From: Streptomyces sp. NBC_00554
GTDB taxonomy: Bacteria > Actinomycetota > Actinomycetes > Streptomycetales > Streptomycetaceae
Direction: 5' to 3'
Assembly: GCF_041431135.1 (NCBI RefSeq)
Contig: NZ_CP107799.1
Coordinates: 4,898,001-4,962,000, forward strand
DNA length: 64,000 nucleotides
The notes under the pieces are model-generated. The model was not told the origin of the DNA. It was given only the letters and a program-made list of their open reading frames with translations, and made no database searches. Positions within the stretch are counted from its first letter, which is position 1. Every line of letters starts with the position of its first letter. The position numbers and the translations under genes were made by a program. This document shows, in pieces, positions 24,159 through 32,440 of the stretch.

Positions 24159-24966
24159 AGCGTTCCTCCATCACGCGAGCGATCAGTGCCGCCGACTCCC
24201 TCGGAGAGAGTGCCTCGGCCTGCAAGCGAGCGTAACCGACCGAACGCTCCCTGATCACTTGCGGGTTGGCGGTCATGTGGCCCGAGTCGTAGCTCTCGTT
24301 GTAGTGCAGGGCCGGGTCGTCGTCGAAGCGCAGGAGTGTGAACGAGCCCATCATTCCGGCGTGCTCACCCGCCGAGAACGGCAGCACCTGAAGCTCCATC
24401 CACGGCTGGCCGAAGAGACCCAACAGATGGGTGAGTTGCTCACGCATCACAGCCTTGCCACCGATCGCCCGGTACAGGACGGCCTCGTCCAGCACCGTCC
24501 AGACCACCGGAGGATGCTCACGCTTCAGGATGCGCTGGCGCTCCATCCGCGCGGCCACCATCTCGTCGAGCTTGCTCGTCTGCTCGACGCCGAGCACGGC
24601 TCGCGCGTACGCCTCCGTCTGGAGGAGCCCGTAGACGAGCTGGCACTGGTACGTCGAGATGTACTCGGCCCTCGCTTCCATCTCCGCATACTGCTGAAAC
24701 CAAGAAGGCAGTTGGCTTCGCAAAACCAACCCCACCAACCGCGAAAACGCCCCGTCCGTCATCAGCGCCGCGTCGATCCGCTCTGCGAATTCGCGGGTCG
24801 GGACCTTGTGGGCCGTCTCGACCTGCCCGATCAGCGACCCCGTGCAGAAGATGACGTCGCCCAACTGCCCCTGCCTCAGACCCGCCGCCTCTCTCTGCCG
24901 GCGCAGCTCCGAGCCGAAGTAGTCCAACGGGGAAGCGCTGGGATCCAGTTCGCGGATGTTGGGCAT
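24118..24966 (-). CDS. Scr1-type XRE regulator (HTH + DUF5753)
   Basis: A 282-residue regulator. The N-terminal HTH covers ELRRQREAAGLRQGQLGDVI and GSLIGQVETAHKVPT; the DUF5753 domain starts at about 95 (YISTYQCQLVYGLLQTEAYA) and includes VVWTVLDEAVLYRAIGG and MELQVLPFSAGEHAGM. These proteins pair with DUF397 partners in many copies per Streptomyces genome and affect development and antibiotic production. The DUF397 gene lies directly downstream with overlap; an RsbW-like ATPase gene is divergent 85 bp upstream, the common trio. Confidence 0.88.
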   Translation of the reverse strand: MPNIRELDPSASPLDYFGSELRRQREAAGLRQGQLGDVIFCTGSLIGQVETAHKVPTREFAERIDAALMTDGAFSRLVGLVLRSQLPSWFQQYAEMEARAEYISTYQCQLVYGLLQTEAYARAVLGVEQTSKLDEMVAARMERQRILKREHPPVVWTVLDEAVLYRAIGGKAVMREQLTHLLGLFGQPWMELQVLPFSAGEHAGMMGSFTLLRFDDDPALHYNESYDSGHMTANPQVIRERSVGYARLQAEALSPRESAALIARVMEERYGEQPGPDARSVA

Positions 24967-25051
24967 GGGCGGTCACCCCCAGGTCCGAACGCCGGGCGGC
25001 GTTCAATTCGTTCTGTAGCCGAGCGTAATCACTCCACTCCACGCTGGTGAC

Positions 25052-25510
25052 ATGAATCACGCAACTGACCCCCCACCTACGGCAATTGCCGCGAGGTACG
25101 GCATCAGCTTCACCGTCGGTGAGCACTCGGCGCGGCACCTGCGGCGCATCCTGCGGGCGTATCTGATCGCCTGGGAGATGACGGAACTGAACGACGCCGC
25201 CGGGCTCGCGTTGACCGAGCTGGTCGCGAACGTCGTACGGCATGTGCCGGGCCGGCGGGCCGCGCTGCTGATGCTGTGGTCGGCCGACGGCGTACGGGTG
25301 GAGGTGACCGACACGTGCCCGCGGCCACCGTTGTCCACAGCTGTGGACGAGCTCGGGGAGGGCGGGCGGGGGCTGGTGATCGTGGAGGCGGTCACCGACC
25401 GGTGGGGATGGACTCCGTTGCCGGGACGGGCGGGGAAGACGGTGTGGTTCGAGTGTCACGTCAAGCGGGATCCACCGCCGGGCGGCGGGCGGCTGCGCCG
25501 ACCGTGGTGA
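25052..25510 (+). CDS. RsbW-like ATP-binding protein of the XRE/DUF397 cluster
   Basis: A 152-residue GHKL ATPase. The N box is ALTELVANVVRHV, the G1 region VTDTCPRPP and the G2 region GEGGRGLVIVEAV. It is divergent from an XRE/DUF5753 gene with its DUF397 partner, a conserved trio in Streptomyces in which the three may act in one regulatory circuit. No transmembrane or sensor domain. The C-terminus is short and basic (GGGRLRRPW). Confidence 0.85.
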   Translation: MNHATDPPPTAIAARYGISFTVGEHSARHLRRILRAYLIAWEMTELNDAAGLALTELVANVVRHVPGRRAALLMLWSADGVRVEVTDTCPRPPLSTAVDELGEGGRGLVIVEAVTDRWGWTPLPGRAGKTVWFECHVKRDPPPGGGRLRRPW

Positions 25511-25553
25511 ACGCCGCCATACAGGTCACAGCCAGCCGGTCTACGCTGCGTTC

Positions 25554-26798
25554 ATGACCTCTGCCGCCGCACGCGCCGCACTGGAACTCACCGACGGCCT
25601 CCCGGTCTCCGCCCTGGAGGACTTCTACCGGGACCTGCACCGCCACCCGGAACTGGCCTTCCAGGAACACCGCACGGCGGCCAAACTGACCGAGCGGCTC
25701 GCCGAAGCGGGGTTCGAGACGGCCGAGGGCATCGGCGGTACCGGAGTCGCCGGGGTGCTGCGCAACGGCGACGGCCCGACCGTGCTGCTGCGCGCCGACA
25801 TGGACGCGCTGCCGGTGACCGAGGAGACCGGCCTTGCGTACGCCTCCGAGGCGCCCGGTGTGATGCACGCCTGCGGGCACGACATGCACGTGACCTGGCT
25901 GGCCGGCGCGGCGGCGGCGCTGGCCGCCGGACGCGACGCCTGGTCCGGGACGCTGCTGGTGGTCGGCCAGCCCGCCGAGGAGTCCGGCAAGGGCGCCGCC
26001 GCGATGGTCACGGACGGGCTCTACGACCGCTTTCCGCGCCCCGACGTCCTGCTCGGACAGCATGTCGCGCCCGGGCCCGCGGGCCTGTACGCGCATGTGC
26101 CGGGGCTGATCATGTCGGCGACGACGGACGTCGACATCGTGGTGCACGGGCGGGGCGGGCACGGGTCGCGGCCGGAGACGACCGTCGACCCGGTGGTGAC
26201 CGCCGCGTACATCGTGACCCGACTGCAGACCGTCGTCAGCCGCGAGATCGCCCCGCGCGAGTCGACCGTGCTGACCGTCGGCCGCATCGAGGCGGGCACG
26301 GCCTCGAACATCATCCCCGCCACCGCCCGTATCTCCCTCAACCTCCGTACGCAGTCCGAGGCGGTCCGGGACCGGATGCTCGCCGCCATCCGCCGCATCG
26401 CCGAGGGCGAGTGCCACGCCGCGGGCTGCCCGCGCGAGCCCGAGGTGACGCTGGGCAACAGCTTCCCGGCGACGGTGAACGACGCGGAGACCGACCACCG
26501 TGTCGCCGGCGTCCACCGCGAGGTGTTCGGCGAGGCCACCGTCTTCGACCCCGGCCCGGCGATGGGCAGCGAGGACTTCTCGCAGCTCGCGGAGGGCAAA
26601 CTGCCGTACGCCTACTGGTTCGTGACGAGCACCCCGGCCGCGGTGTGGGACGAGGCGCCGGGCGAGGACCTGATGACGAAGTTCGACGCCGTCCCCAGCA
26701 ACCACAGCCCGCTCTTCGCCCCCGACCTGTCCGTGGTCGCACCGGGCGTACGCACGCTGGTGTCCGGCGCGCTCGCGTACCTCGCCCCCGCCAACTAG
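25554..26798 (+). CDS. M20-family amidohydrolase (hippurate hydrolase-like)
   Basis: A 414-residue metallopeptidase-fold enzyme that should cleave an N-acyl amino acid or similar amide using two divalent metals. The metal site is well conserved: HACGHDMH (about 103-110), the Glu pair in GQPAEESG, HGSRPE, MGSEDFS and SNHSP. A dimerisation domain interrupts the catalytic domain between about residues 195 and 310 (TTDVDIVVHGRGGHG). No signal peptide; probably cytosolic. Its TAG overlaps the stop codon of the convergent gene inside one CTAG tetranucleotide. Substrate unknown. Confidence 0.88.
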   Translation: MTSAAARAALELTDGLPVSALEDFYRDLHRHPELAFQEHRTAAKLTERLAEAGFETAEGIGGTGVAGVLRNGDGPTVLLRADMDALPVTEETGLAYASEAPGVMHACGHDMHVTWLAGAAAALAAGRDAWSGTLLVVGQPAEESGKGAAAMVTDGLYDRFPRPDVLLGQHVAPGPAGLYAHVPGLIMSATTDVDIVVHGRGGHGSRPETTVDPVVTAAYIVTRLQTVVSREIAPRESTVLTVGRIEAGTASNIIPATARISLNLRTQSEAVRDRMLAAIRRIAEGECHAAGCPREPEVTLGNSFPATVNDAETDHRVAGVHREVFGEATVFDPGPAMGSEDFSQLAEGKLPYAYWFVTSTPAAVWDEAPGEDLMTKFDAVPSNHSPLFAPDLSVVAPGVRTLVSGALAYLAPAN

Positions 26799-27976
26799 CC
26801 GGCGAGTTGTTCCGTCGCCTGCAGCTCGTTCAGGTGCCGCTGCACGTGACTCAACGCGCCCTCACGACGCCCGGGGACCCGGCGGCGCAACTCGGCCAGT
26901 GCGGGCCCGAGTTCACGGGCCCGTGCCGCGTCGCGAATGCTGCCCCACTGATGATGGGCACGGTCGGCGGCCGTCTCGACGGCAGCCGCGTCCGGGGACT
27001 GCCCCGCCCCGAGCCGCGCGTTCGCAACCGCGAGCCAGGTCCGGCAGCTACGGACCGGATCCCCCGCGAACATCGCCAGATCCGCACGGACTTCCATCCA
27101 GTGCAGCACCTGCTCGGAGGCAGGCCCGTGCGTGCGCAGCGCGTCCTGTTCACACTGGGCGGCCAGGGTGTCGGCGGCACCATGCCGCTCAGCCTGCACG
27201 GCCGCGGCAATGACGGCGTGGGGGTCATCCAGCCCGTCCGGCGTTTGAGGACGAGGCCGTTCAGGCCGATAAGGGGGTCTGGGGGCGAAGCCCCCAGGTA
27301 CGGGCTGGGAAGGGGCGGAGGGGGCGAAAAACCCCACCCCGGCACCAACTCCGGGCTCCAGCACGACATCCCCGTACCCACCCTCCCCCACGATCCGCGA
27401 CAGCGCCTGCTGGTGAAGCTGCGCAACCGGCGGCCGGTACCCACTACGGAGAAGCGTGGCGACCGCCTTCATGTACGCCGGTGAAGCCACCGTCCGGCGC
27501 GGCGGCGGCGGAGCAACGCGCCCGTACAGAGCGCAGGTCGGCCCCGCGGTGAGCGGGTGGGCGGCGAGATGCTGCCAGGCCTCCGGATCGGCGTGCAGGT
27601 CGACCACCAGCGTGCTGGTACCCGGCGGCCGCAACCGCAGCTCCTCGGCGATCCAGTGCCAGGGAAAGGCGGTATAGCGAACCGTCGCCGCCGTGGTCCG
27701 GGCGAGAGCGAGGTGGGGAAGACGCTGGCGCCGGTCCAGCTGAAGCTGGCCGGTCACGAACACCGTCAGCGGTCCGGGGGCCGCAGCCGCAGCCCGCAGC
27801 CGGGTGAGCACGGCCTGCGGCTCCAGCGGATCGGCCAGTTCCACCACGTTCGCGGTGTCCGCGCCGGACAGCACCGCGGGGGACACCGCCGCGAGTACGG
27901 GAAGCACGGACGCCGCGTCCACCAGACGCCCCTTGCCCACCGGCGAGGCCGCGAGAAGCAGCACGGTTCCGGGCAT
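26795..27976 (-). CDS. Conserved hypothetical protein carrying an in-frame repeat insertion
   Basis: A 393-residue protein. ATG 27976 is preferred because GGGGAGGGA lies just upstream; an ATG five codons earlier lacks one. The N-terminal half (TVLLLAASPVGKGRLVDAA, then LTVFVTGQLQLDRRQRLPHL, FPWHWIAEEL) suggests an alpha/beta domain; the C-terminal half (about 265-385) is helical, with RLGAGQSPDAAAVETAADRA. Between them (about residues 216-249) repeat copy D is translated as GVGFFAPSAPSQPVPGG and further Pro/Arg-rich sequence. No family was recognised. The two halves continue to read as sensible protein, so the insert probably forms a linker. Confidence 0.65.
   Translation of the reverse strand: MPGTVLLLAASPVGKGRLVDAASVLPVLAAVSPAVLSGADTANVVELADPLEPQAVLTRLRAAAAAPGPLTVFVTGQLQLDRRQRLPHLALARTTAATVRYTAFPWHWIAEELRLRPPGTSTLVVDLHADPEAWQHLAAHPLTAGPTCALYGRVAPPPPRRTVASPAYMKAVATLLRSGYRPPVAQLHQQALSRIVGEGGYGDVVLEPGVGAGVGFFAPSAPSQPVPGGFAPRPPYRPERPRPQTPDGLDDPHAVIAAAVQAERHGAADTLAAQCEQDALRTHGPASEQVLHWMEVRADLAMFAGDPVRSCRTWLAVANARLGAGQSPDAAAVETAADRAHHQWGSIRDAARARELGPALAELRRRVPGRREGALSHVQRHLNELQATEQLAG
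27231..27330. repeat. Half MITE-like element, copy D, in frame inside a gene
   Basis: Only one arm of the element is present: it starts at the centre (AGCCCGTCCGGCGTTTGAGG) and ends GGGGCGGAGGGGGCGAAAA. The left terminal repeat is missing. It contains no stop in the host gene's frame. Confidence 0.85.
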
Positions 27977-28059
27977 AGGTTCCCTCCCCATCGATCACGT
28001 ACGCCAGCACCGTAACCGCTGCGCCTGCAAAGGGGGGCGGCAGGAGTGCAAACGCCCGG

Positions 28060-29319
28060 CTATGACGGGGCTTGTACCTCGCCCGGGGGTGGCAGCCGAC
28101 GTCGTACGGCGAAGATCGTCGTGTCGTCGGCGAGGCGGCCGCCGCAGTGCCGCAGGGTGGCGTCGCGGACGAACTGCACGAGGCGCTGCGGATCGGCGAT
28201 GTCCGGGTCCTCGGCAGCGGCGCGGGCCACGCTGTCGCGGAGCGGGTAGAAGACATCGGCGGAGTCGCGGGCCTCGGTCACCCCGTCCGTGACGAGGAGC
28301 AGGGTCTCGCCGGGGGCGAGCGGGACGGTGATCAGCGGCGGCGGATGGTACGTCAACTCGCTGAGCCCGAGCGGGAGTCCGTCGCCGGGCGGCAGCGAAC
28401 GCACCCCGCCGTGGGAGATCACGAGCGGCGGTTCGTGGCCGAAGTTGATGACCTCGACGGTGCCGGGGGAGACCGGCAGAACCGGAGCCTCGGGCTCCGG
28501 CTCGCTCGTACCGTCCCGCCGGGTCGGGCCGCGCCACTCGGTCCTGGGAAAGCCGACCAGGATCGCCGTCGCGAAGCGGTCGTCGTCGTCGTAGCCGAGC
28601 GAGGCGCAGTAGTGGACGTGCCGGAGCATGCGGGTCTCCAGGCGGTCGGAGACGGTGCGCAGGCGGGGCTCGTGGTACGCCGACTCGCGGAAGGTGCCAA
28701 GCAGCGCGGCCGCCGCCTCCACCGCCGAGAGCCCCTTGCCCTGGACGTCGCCGAGGAGGACGCGGGTGCCGTGAAGGCCCGGCTGGATGTCGTAGAAGTC
28801 GCCGCCGACGCGGGCCTCGCTGTCGGCGGCGAGGTACACGGCCGCGTGGTCGAGGCCGCCCCAGCCCGGCGCCAGCGGGCGCAGCAGGGTGCGCCGGGTG
28901 GTCTCGGCGACGTCCTTCATGTGCAGCATCCGCTGTTCGCCGCGGACCCGGACCGCGCAGGCCAGCGTGGCGAGGATGCCGCCCACCGCGACGAGGATGA
29001 AGTCGGGCAGGCCGGTCTGGTACTGGTGCGGCCAGGAGGTGTCCACGGCGAAGTAGGTGAGCAGCGAGAGCACGGCGAACGCCCCGGTGCCCCACACCCC
29101 GCAGATCGCCGCCGCGATACCCGGCACGAGCACGATCCAGGAGATGATCCGGAACTCGCCGGAGGTGTTCGCGTCGGCGAGCGTGATGCCGATGAGGAGC
29201 AGCAGCGGCGGCACCCAGGCCACGCTGTGGCCGCGCAGCCGCAGGATCCTCTGCCGCTGGACCGGGTCCGTCCGTCCGGCGGGAGGCAGTTGCTCGATGA
29301 CGGTCCGCCGGCCGCCCAC
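28060..29319 (-). CDS. PP2C-type (SpoIIE) serine phosphatase, membrane-bound
   Basis: A 419-residue protein. About four N-terminal membrane helices (WVPPLLLLIGITLAD, ISWIVLVPGIAAAICGVWG, AVLSLLTYFAVD, DFILVAVGGILATLACAV) precede a SpoIIE/PP2C domain from about residue 165. Metal-binding motifs are VGGDFYDI, LLGDVQGKGLSA, LLVTDGVTEARD and LADDTTIFAVRR, all conserved. Such phosphatases usually dephosphorylate anti-anti-sigma factors. GTG 29319 has GGAAGG upstream and follows the stop of the preceding gene by 29 bp. It may share that gene's transcript. Confidence 0.88.
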   Translation of the reverse strand: MGGRRTVIEQLPPAGRTDPVQRQRILRLRGHSVAWVPPLLLLIGITLADANTSGEFRIISWIVLVPGIAAAICGVWGTGAFAVLSLLTYFAVDTSWPHQYQTGLPDFILVAVGGILATLACAVRVRGEQRMLHMKDVAETTRRTLLRPLAPGWGGLDHAAVYLAADSEARVGGDFYDIQPGLHGTRVLLGDVQGKGLSAVEAAAALLGTFRESAYHEPRLRTVSDRLETRMLRHVHYCASLGYDDDDRFATAILVGFPRTEWRGPTRRDGTSEPEPEAPVLPVSPGTVEVINFGHEPPLVISHGGVRSLPPGDGLPLGLSELTYHPPPLITVPLAPGETLLLVTDGVTEARDSADVFYPLRDSVARAAAEDPDIADPQRLVQFVRDATLRHCGGRLADDTTIFAVRRRLPPPGEVQAPS

Positions 29320-29348
29320 CTCGCCCTTCCGTCTCTTCCTCGCGCCCG

Positions 29349-29987
29349 TCAGTACGCGACCGACATACGGGCGCGCGGATGGGCGTCCTTCTCCAGCTCG
29401 TCGACGAAGGCGACCGCGTAGTCCTCGGCGCTGATCCGGCTGTTGCCGTGCTCGTCGGTGAGCAGCTGGTCGCCGCCGATGCGGAAGCGGCCCGTGCGTT
29501 GGCCGGGGGCGATCGCCGCGGCGGGCGAGACGTAGGTCCAGTCGAGGCCGTCGTCGAGGCCACGGTAGTAGGTGAGGGCGTCGCGCTGGGCGAGGGCCTC
29601 GGGGAGGTAGGCCTCGGGGAAGCCGGGCTGGTCCGCCGCCGCCTGCCCCGGGGCGACCTCCAGGCTGCCCGCGCCACCGGCGACCACGAGCCGCCGTACA
29701 CCGGCCGCCCGGACGCCCTCCACCAGCGACTGGGTCAGTGCGAGGTAGGGGCCGCGGGGATCCGTGCCGTCCCTGGGCGGCGCGCACGCGGACGCCACCG
29801 CGTCCGCGCCCGCCGCCAGCTCCGTCACCTTCGCCGGGTCCGAGACGTCCGCCGCCGCCGTGATGACACCGGGGACCGGGGACTGCCCGGACCGGCTCAC
29901 GGCGATGACCTGGTGTCCGCGTGCCGACGCCTCCGTGGCGATACGGCTGCCGACCATGCCGGTGGCGCCGAAGAGTACGAGCTTCAT
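29349..29987 (-). CDS. NAD(P)-binding Rossmann protein (atypical SDR)
   Basis: A 212-residue atypical short-chain dehydrogenase of the NmrA/SDR_a5 type. The dinucleotide motif MKLVLFGATGMVGSRIATEA is at the N-terminus, LVVAGGAGSLEV lies at strand 4 and LDWTYVSPAAAIAPG at the C-terminal substrate side. No classical YxxxK is seen. Such proteins act as NADP-dependent oxidoreductases or redox sensors. ATG 29987 begins the Rossmann strand directly. It lies upstream of the PP2C phosphatase gene on the same strand. Confidence 0.85.
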   Translation of the reverse strand: MKLVLFGATGMVGSRIATEASARGHQVIAVSRSGQSPVPGVITAAADVSDPAKVTELAAGADAVASACAPPRDGTDPRGPYLALTQSLVEGVRAAGVRRLVVAGGAGSLEVAPGQAAADQPGFPEAYLPEALAQRDALTYYRGLDDGLDWTYVSPAAAIAPGQRTGRFRIGGDQLLTDEHGNSRISAEDYAVAFVDELEKDAHPRARMSVAY

Positions 29988-30092
29988 GAAGCCCAGCGAA
30001 ACACGCTGCCCCGACCACCGCATCCCGACTTGCCAGCCGCCCGGGCGAGGTGTGCCCTGGAGGCAGGGGCGAGGAGAGAGAGGAGTGCTCCC

Positions 30093-30569
30093 ATGGCTCA
30101 GGCAGCACCCGCATCACCGGCGTCAGGGACACCGCGTTCCCGGCCACGTACATCCGGAGCGGATCAGCCCGGCTTCCTGTACGACCTCATGGGCCCGCGG
30201 GCCGCGAGCATCGTGAAATGGGCGATGCCCGTGGTCGGCGGGCTCATCTACGGCTTCTGGGCGGCGGCCATCAACCGCGACACCGGCGCGATCACGGGCT
30301 GGAACGTGCTGTTCGGGTTCGTGTGCGCGATCGCGTTCGCCGCGGCCTGGATCGGCGTACGCATGATGGCTCCGCTGATGAGGCGCGAGCTGCACGCGCT
30401 GATGTGGATGGCGTTCGCGGGTATCGCGTTCGGTTTCATCTACAGCCAGACCGGCGCGACCATCCTGCGGTCCGTGCTCATGTCCCTCGCGGTCGCGGCG
30501 AGCGTGTACGTGGTGCTCTTCTACCGCTACTACACCCACGAGGACGCCGAGGGTCACCGGGTGAACTGA
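30093..30569 (+). CDS. Hypothetical membrane protein
   Basis: A 158-residue protein with a polar, Pro/Ser-rich N-terminus of about 30 residues and four helices (IVKWAMPVVGGLIYGFWAA, VLFGFVCAIAFAAAWIGV, LMWMAFAGIAFGFIY, LMSLAVAASVYVVLFYRY). GAGGAGAGAGAGGAG lies upstream of ATG 30093. It ends with a charged cytoplasmic tail. No family recognised; the next element is a strong terminator. Confidence 0.65.
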   Translation: MAQAAPASPASGTPRSRPRTSGADQPGFLYDLMGPRAASIVKWAMPVVGGLIYGFWAAAINRDTGAITGWNVLFGFVCAIAFAAAWIGVRMMAPLMRRELHALMWMAFAGIAFGFIYSQTGATILRSVLMSLAVAASVYVVLFYRYYTHEDAEGHRVN

Positions 30570-30596
30570 CCCGCCGACCCCCGACGTACGGCACAC

Positions 30597-30628
30597 ACGA
30601 GGCCCCGGCGCAGCAGCCGGGGCCTCGT
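30597..30628. terminator. Bidirectional terminator
   Basis: ACGAGGCCCCGGC (30597-30609) pairs perfectly with GCCGGGGCCTCGT (30616-30628), loop of six, followed by GTTTGT on the plus strand. It separates the membrane-protein gene from the convergent secreted-protein gene. Confidence 0.85.
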
Positions 30629-30641
30629 GTTTGTCCCTCAC

Positions 30642-31244
30642 TCACCTGCCCCCTGGGATCCAGTCCCAGGAGCTCGAAGAGGAGCCGGAAGCGCTGAAGC
30701 TCCACGAGCCGGAGACGCTGAAACTCCAGGAACCTGAACTGGACGAACTGGACGAACTCCAGTCGGAGTCACCGTTGTTCCAGCCGCTGTTCCTGTTGCT
30801 GTCGTTGTTCCAGCTGTTGTCGCCGTTCTTCCAGTTGTCGTCGTCCCAGGCCCCGTCCTTCCAGCCGGGGCACGGGTCCTGACAGCTGGGCACCCACTGC
30901 CTGCCGGTGTCCACGAAGGCGGCGCTTGCCCATCCCTGCGCCCCGACGAGCCAGTACCAGTCCGTGTTGCCGAAGATGCTCTGTCCCTGCACCGCGCACA
31001 GGACGCGGTCCTGACTGCCCGGCGAGAGCCTGTCGACCAGGGACGAGTTCGCGTTGGGCTGCTGTCGTACGTTCAGATCGCCTCGGGAGACGACGGTGCC
31101 CCATATGGGACTGTCCGAGCCGCCGCCACCGGAGGTGTGAGCCGACGGGACCGCCGCCGCCGAGGTGCCCGCCACGGCGACGGTGATGACGCCGCCGGTG
31201 AACAGGGCCACGGCAAGGGTCCGCAGGGCCGGGGTGGTGCGCAT
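30642..31244 (-). CDS. Secreted SH3-like protein with Ser/Trp low-complexity tail
   Basis: A 200-residue secreted protein. ATG 31244 has AAGGAGG upstream. A signal peptide (MRTTPALRTLAVALFTGGVI, cleavage near TSAAA) leads into an SH3b-like domain (GDLNVRQQPNANSSLVDRL, DWYWLVGAQGWASAAFV) with two Cys pairs (LCAVQG, CQDPC). After about residue 125 the sequence is low complexity: Asn/Asp/Trp runs (WKNGDNSWNNDSNRNSGW), then Ser runs and two copies of GSWSFS(V/A)SGS. SH3b domains often bind peptidoglycan. The tail is unlike any family I recognise. Confidence 0.7.
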   Translation of the reverse strand: MRTTPALRTLAVALFTGGVITVAVAGTSAAAVPSAHTSGGGGSDSPIWGTVVSRGDLNVRQQPNANSSLVDRLSPGSQDRVLCAVQGQSIFGNTDWYWLVGAQGWASAAFVDTGRQWVPSCQDPCPGWKDGAWDDDNWKNGDNSWNNDSNRNSGWNNGDSDWSSSSSSSSGSWSFSVSGSWSFSASGSSSSSWDWIPGGR

Positions 31245-31396
31245 ATCGGCCTCCTTTTCCCCAGAACCAGGTAACACCCGTTCGGGTGAGGCCTCCACCG
31301 GAGAGCGTGCGGGCCGTGCGGTTACTGGGCTGTGGGCGGGTGCCGGGCGCGCGGTGATCCCATACCGGGGTCCCTGGCCCCCGTACGGCTTGTCAT

Positions 31397-32362
31397 ATGC
31401 GCCCATTTGCAGCCAAACCGCTCGCGCGAGGCGCCCCCGAGGCCTTGCCTGGTGGGGTGTCCCACCGTGCCCGCAGCGCCCTTTCGGCCGCGCTGATCGT
31501 CCTCGCCTGCCTGCTCACGCCGCTGGGCGCGCTCTCGGCCTGGGCGCTGTACGGGATCGGCGACACGGCCCGTTACGAGGCCACGATGGCGCCGCTGGCC
31601 GCCGACGCGGACGTACGGGACGCGATCGCGGCCGGGGTCACGGACGGGATCATGCGGGAGGTCCACGTACGGCCGCGGATGCAGGGTCCGGTGAACTCCT
31701 TCGTGCGGGACGCGGTGCGCTCGTTCACGCAGACCGAGGCGTACCGCACGGCCTGGGAGGCCGCGAACATCGCCGCGCACGACGCCCTGATGCGGGCGCT
31801 GCGCGACGACAGCGAGGGCCCGGTGACCGTCGACCTCGCGACCGTCACCGAGCGCGTGAAGCGCCAACTCGCCGACGACCACATGCCGTTGGCGAACCGT
31901 ATCCCCGTCGAGCACACCCGGCTCACGGTGCTCGCGGCCGAGGATCTGACCCGGCTCCGGAAGGGTTTCCACGTGCTCGAAGTCGCCGCGTTCTGGCTGC
32001 CGGCCGCCTCGGTCGTCCTCACCCTCGCCGGGATCCTCGTCGCGGTGTGCCGCCGCCGCGCGGTGCTCTCGACAGGGCTCGGCACCGCGCTGGGCGCCGC
32101 GCTGCTCGGCGTGGCGATCGCCGTCGGCCGCCGGCTCACCCTCGCCGACCTGCCGCCCGGCGTCTCCCCCACGGCGGCGGGCGCGGTGTACGACGCCCTC
32201 ACGTCCACGCTCCGCCTGGCCTGCTGGCTGCTCCTCGCACTCGGCGTCACCGTGGCCGCCGCCGCACTGCTCACGGGCGCGTACGCACGGCACCGGCGGG
32301 CGGGCACGGAGGAGGTGCCCGCGGAAGCTCCGGTGGAAGGAGCGTCGCGGGTCCGGGCCTGA
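31397..32362 (+). CDS. Hypothetical integral membrane protein
   Basis: A 321-residue protein. One N-terminal helix (ALSAALIVLACLLTPLGALS) is followed by an extracytoplasmic helical domain of about 150 residues (YEATMAPLAADADVRDAIAA, QTEAYRTAWEAANIAAHDAL), then three helices (FWLPAASVVLTLAGILVAV, TALGAALLGVAIAVG, LACWLLLALGVTVAAAALL). The loop domain resembles the periplasmic part of conserved Streptomyces membrane proteins of unknown role. There is no strong ribosome-binding site at ATG 31397; GTG 31457 is an alternative start. Confidence 0.65.
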   Translation: MRPFAAKPLARGAPEALPGGVSHRARSALSAALIVLACLLTPLGALSAWALYGIGDTARYEATMAPLAADADVRDAIAAGVTDGIMREVHVRPRMQGPVNSFVRDAVRSFTQTEAYRTAWEAANIAAHDALMRALRDDSEGPVTVDLATVTERVKRQLADDHMPLANRIPVEHTRLTVLAAEDLTRLRKGFHVLEVAAFWLPAASVVLTLAGILVAVCRRRAVLSTGLGTALGAALLGVAIAVGRRLTLADLPPGVSPTAAGAVYDALTSTLRLACWLLLALGVTVAAAALLTGAYARHRRAGTEEVPAEAPVEGASRVRA

Positions 32363-32381
32363 CCGCACCCACACCCCTCTC

Positions 32382-32411
32382 ATTGCACTAGACCAAAGAC
32401 CTTATTGCACT
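32382..32411 (+). promoter_or_regulatory. Direct repeat in a promoter region
   Basis: ATTGCACT occurs at 32382-32389 and 32404-32411, 22 bp apart (about two helical turns), 30-60 bp before the hydrolase start at 32441. This is a plausible operator pair or activator site. Confidence 0.4.
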
Positions 32412-32440
32412 GGGGAGTTGGTGTGTCTAGGGTCGTGACC

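Noticed and set aside
32386..32402. DasR-type site (CTAGACCA half) before the hydrolase
   Set aside because: Only one half of the ACTGGTCTAGACCAGT palindrome is present; the other half does not match.
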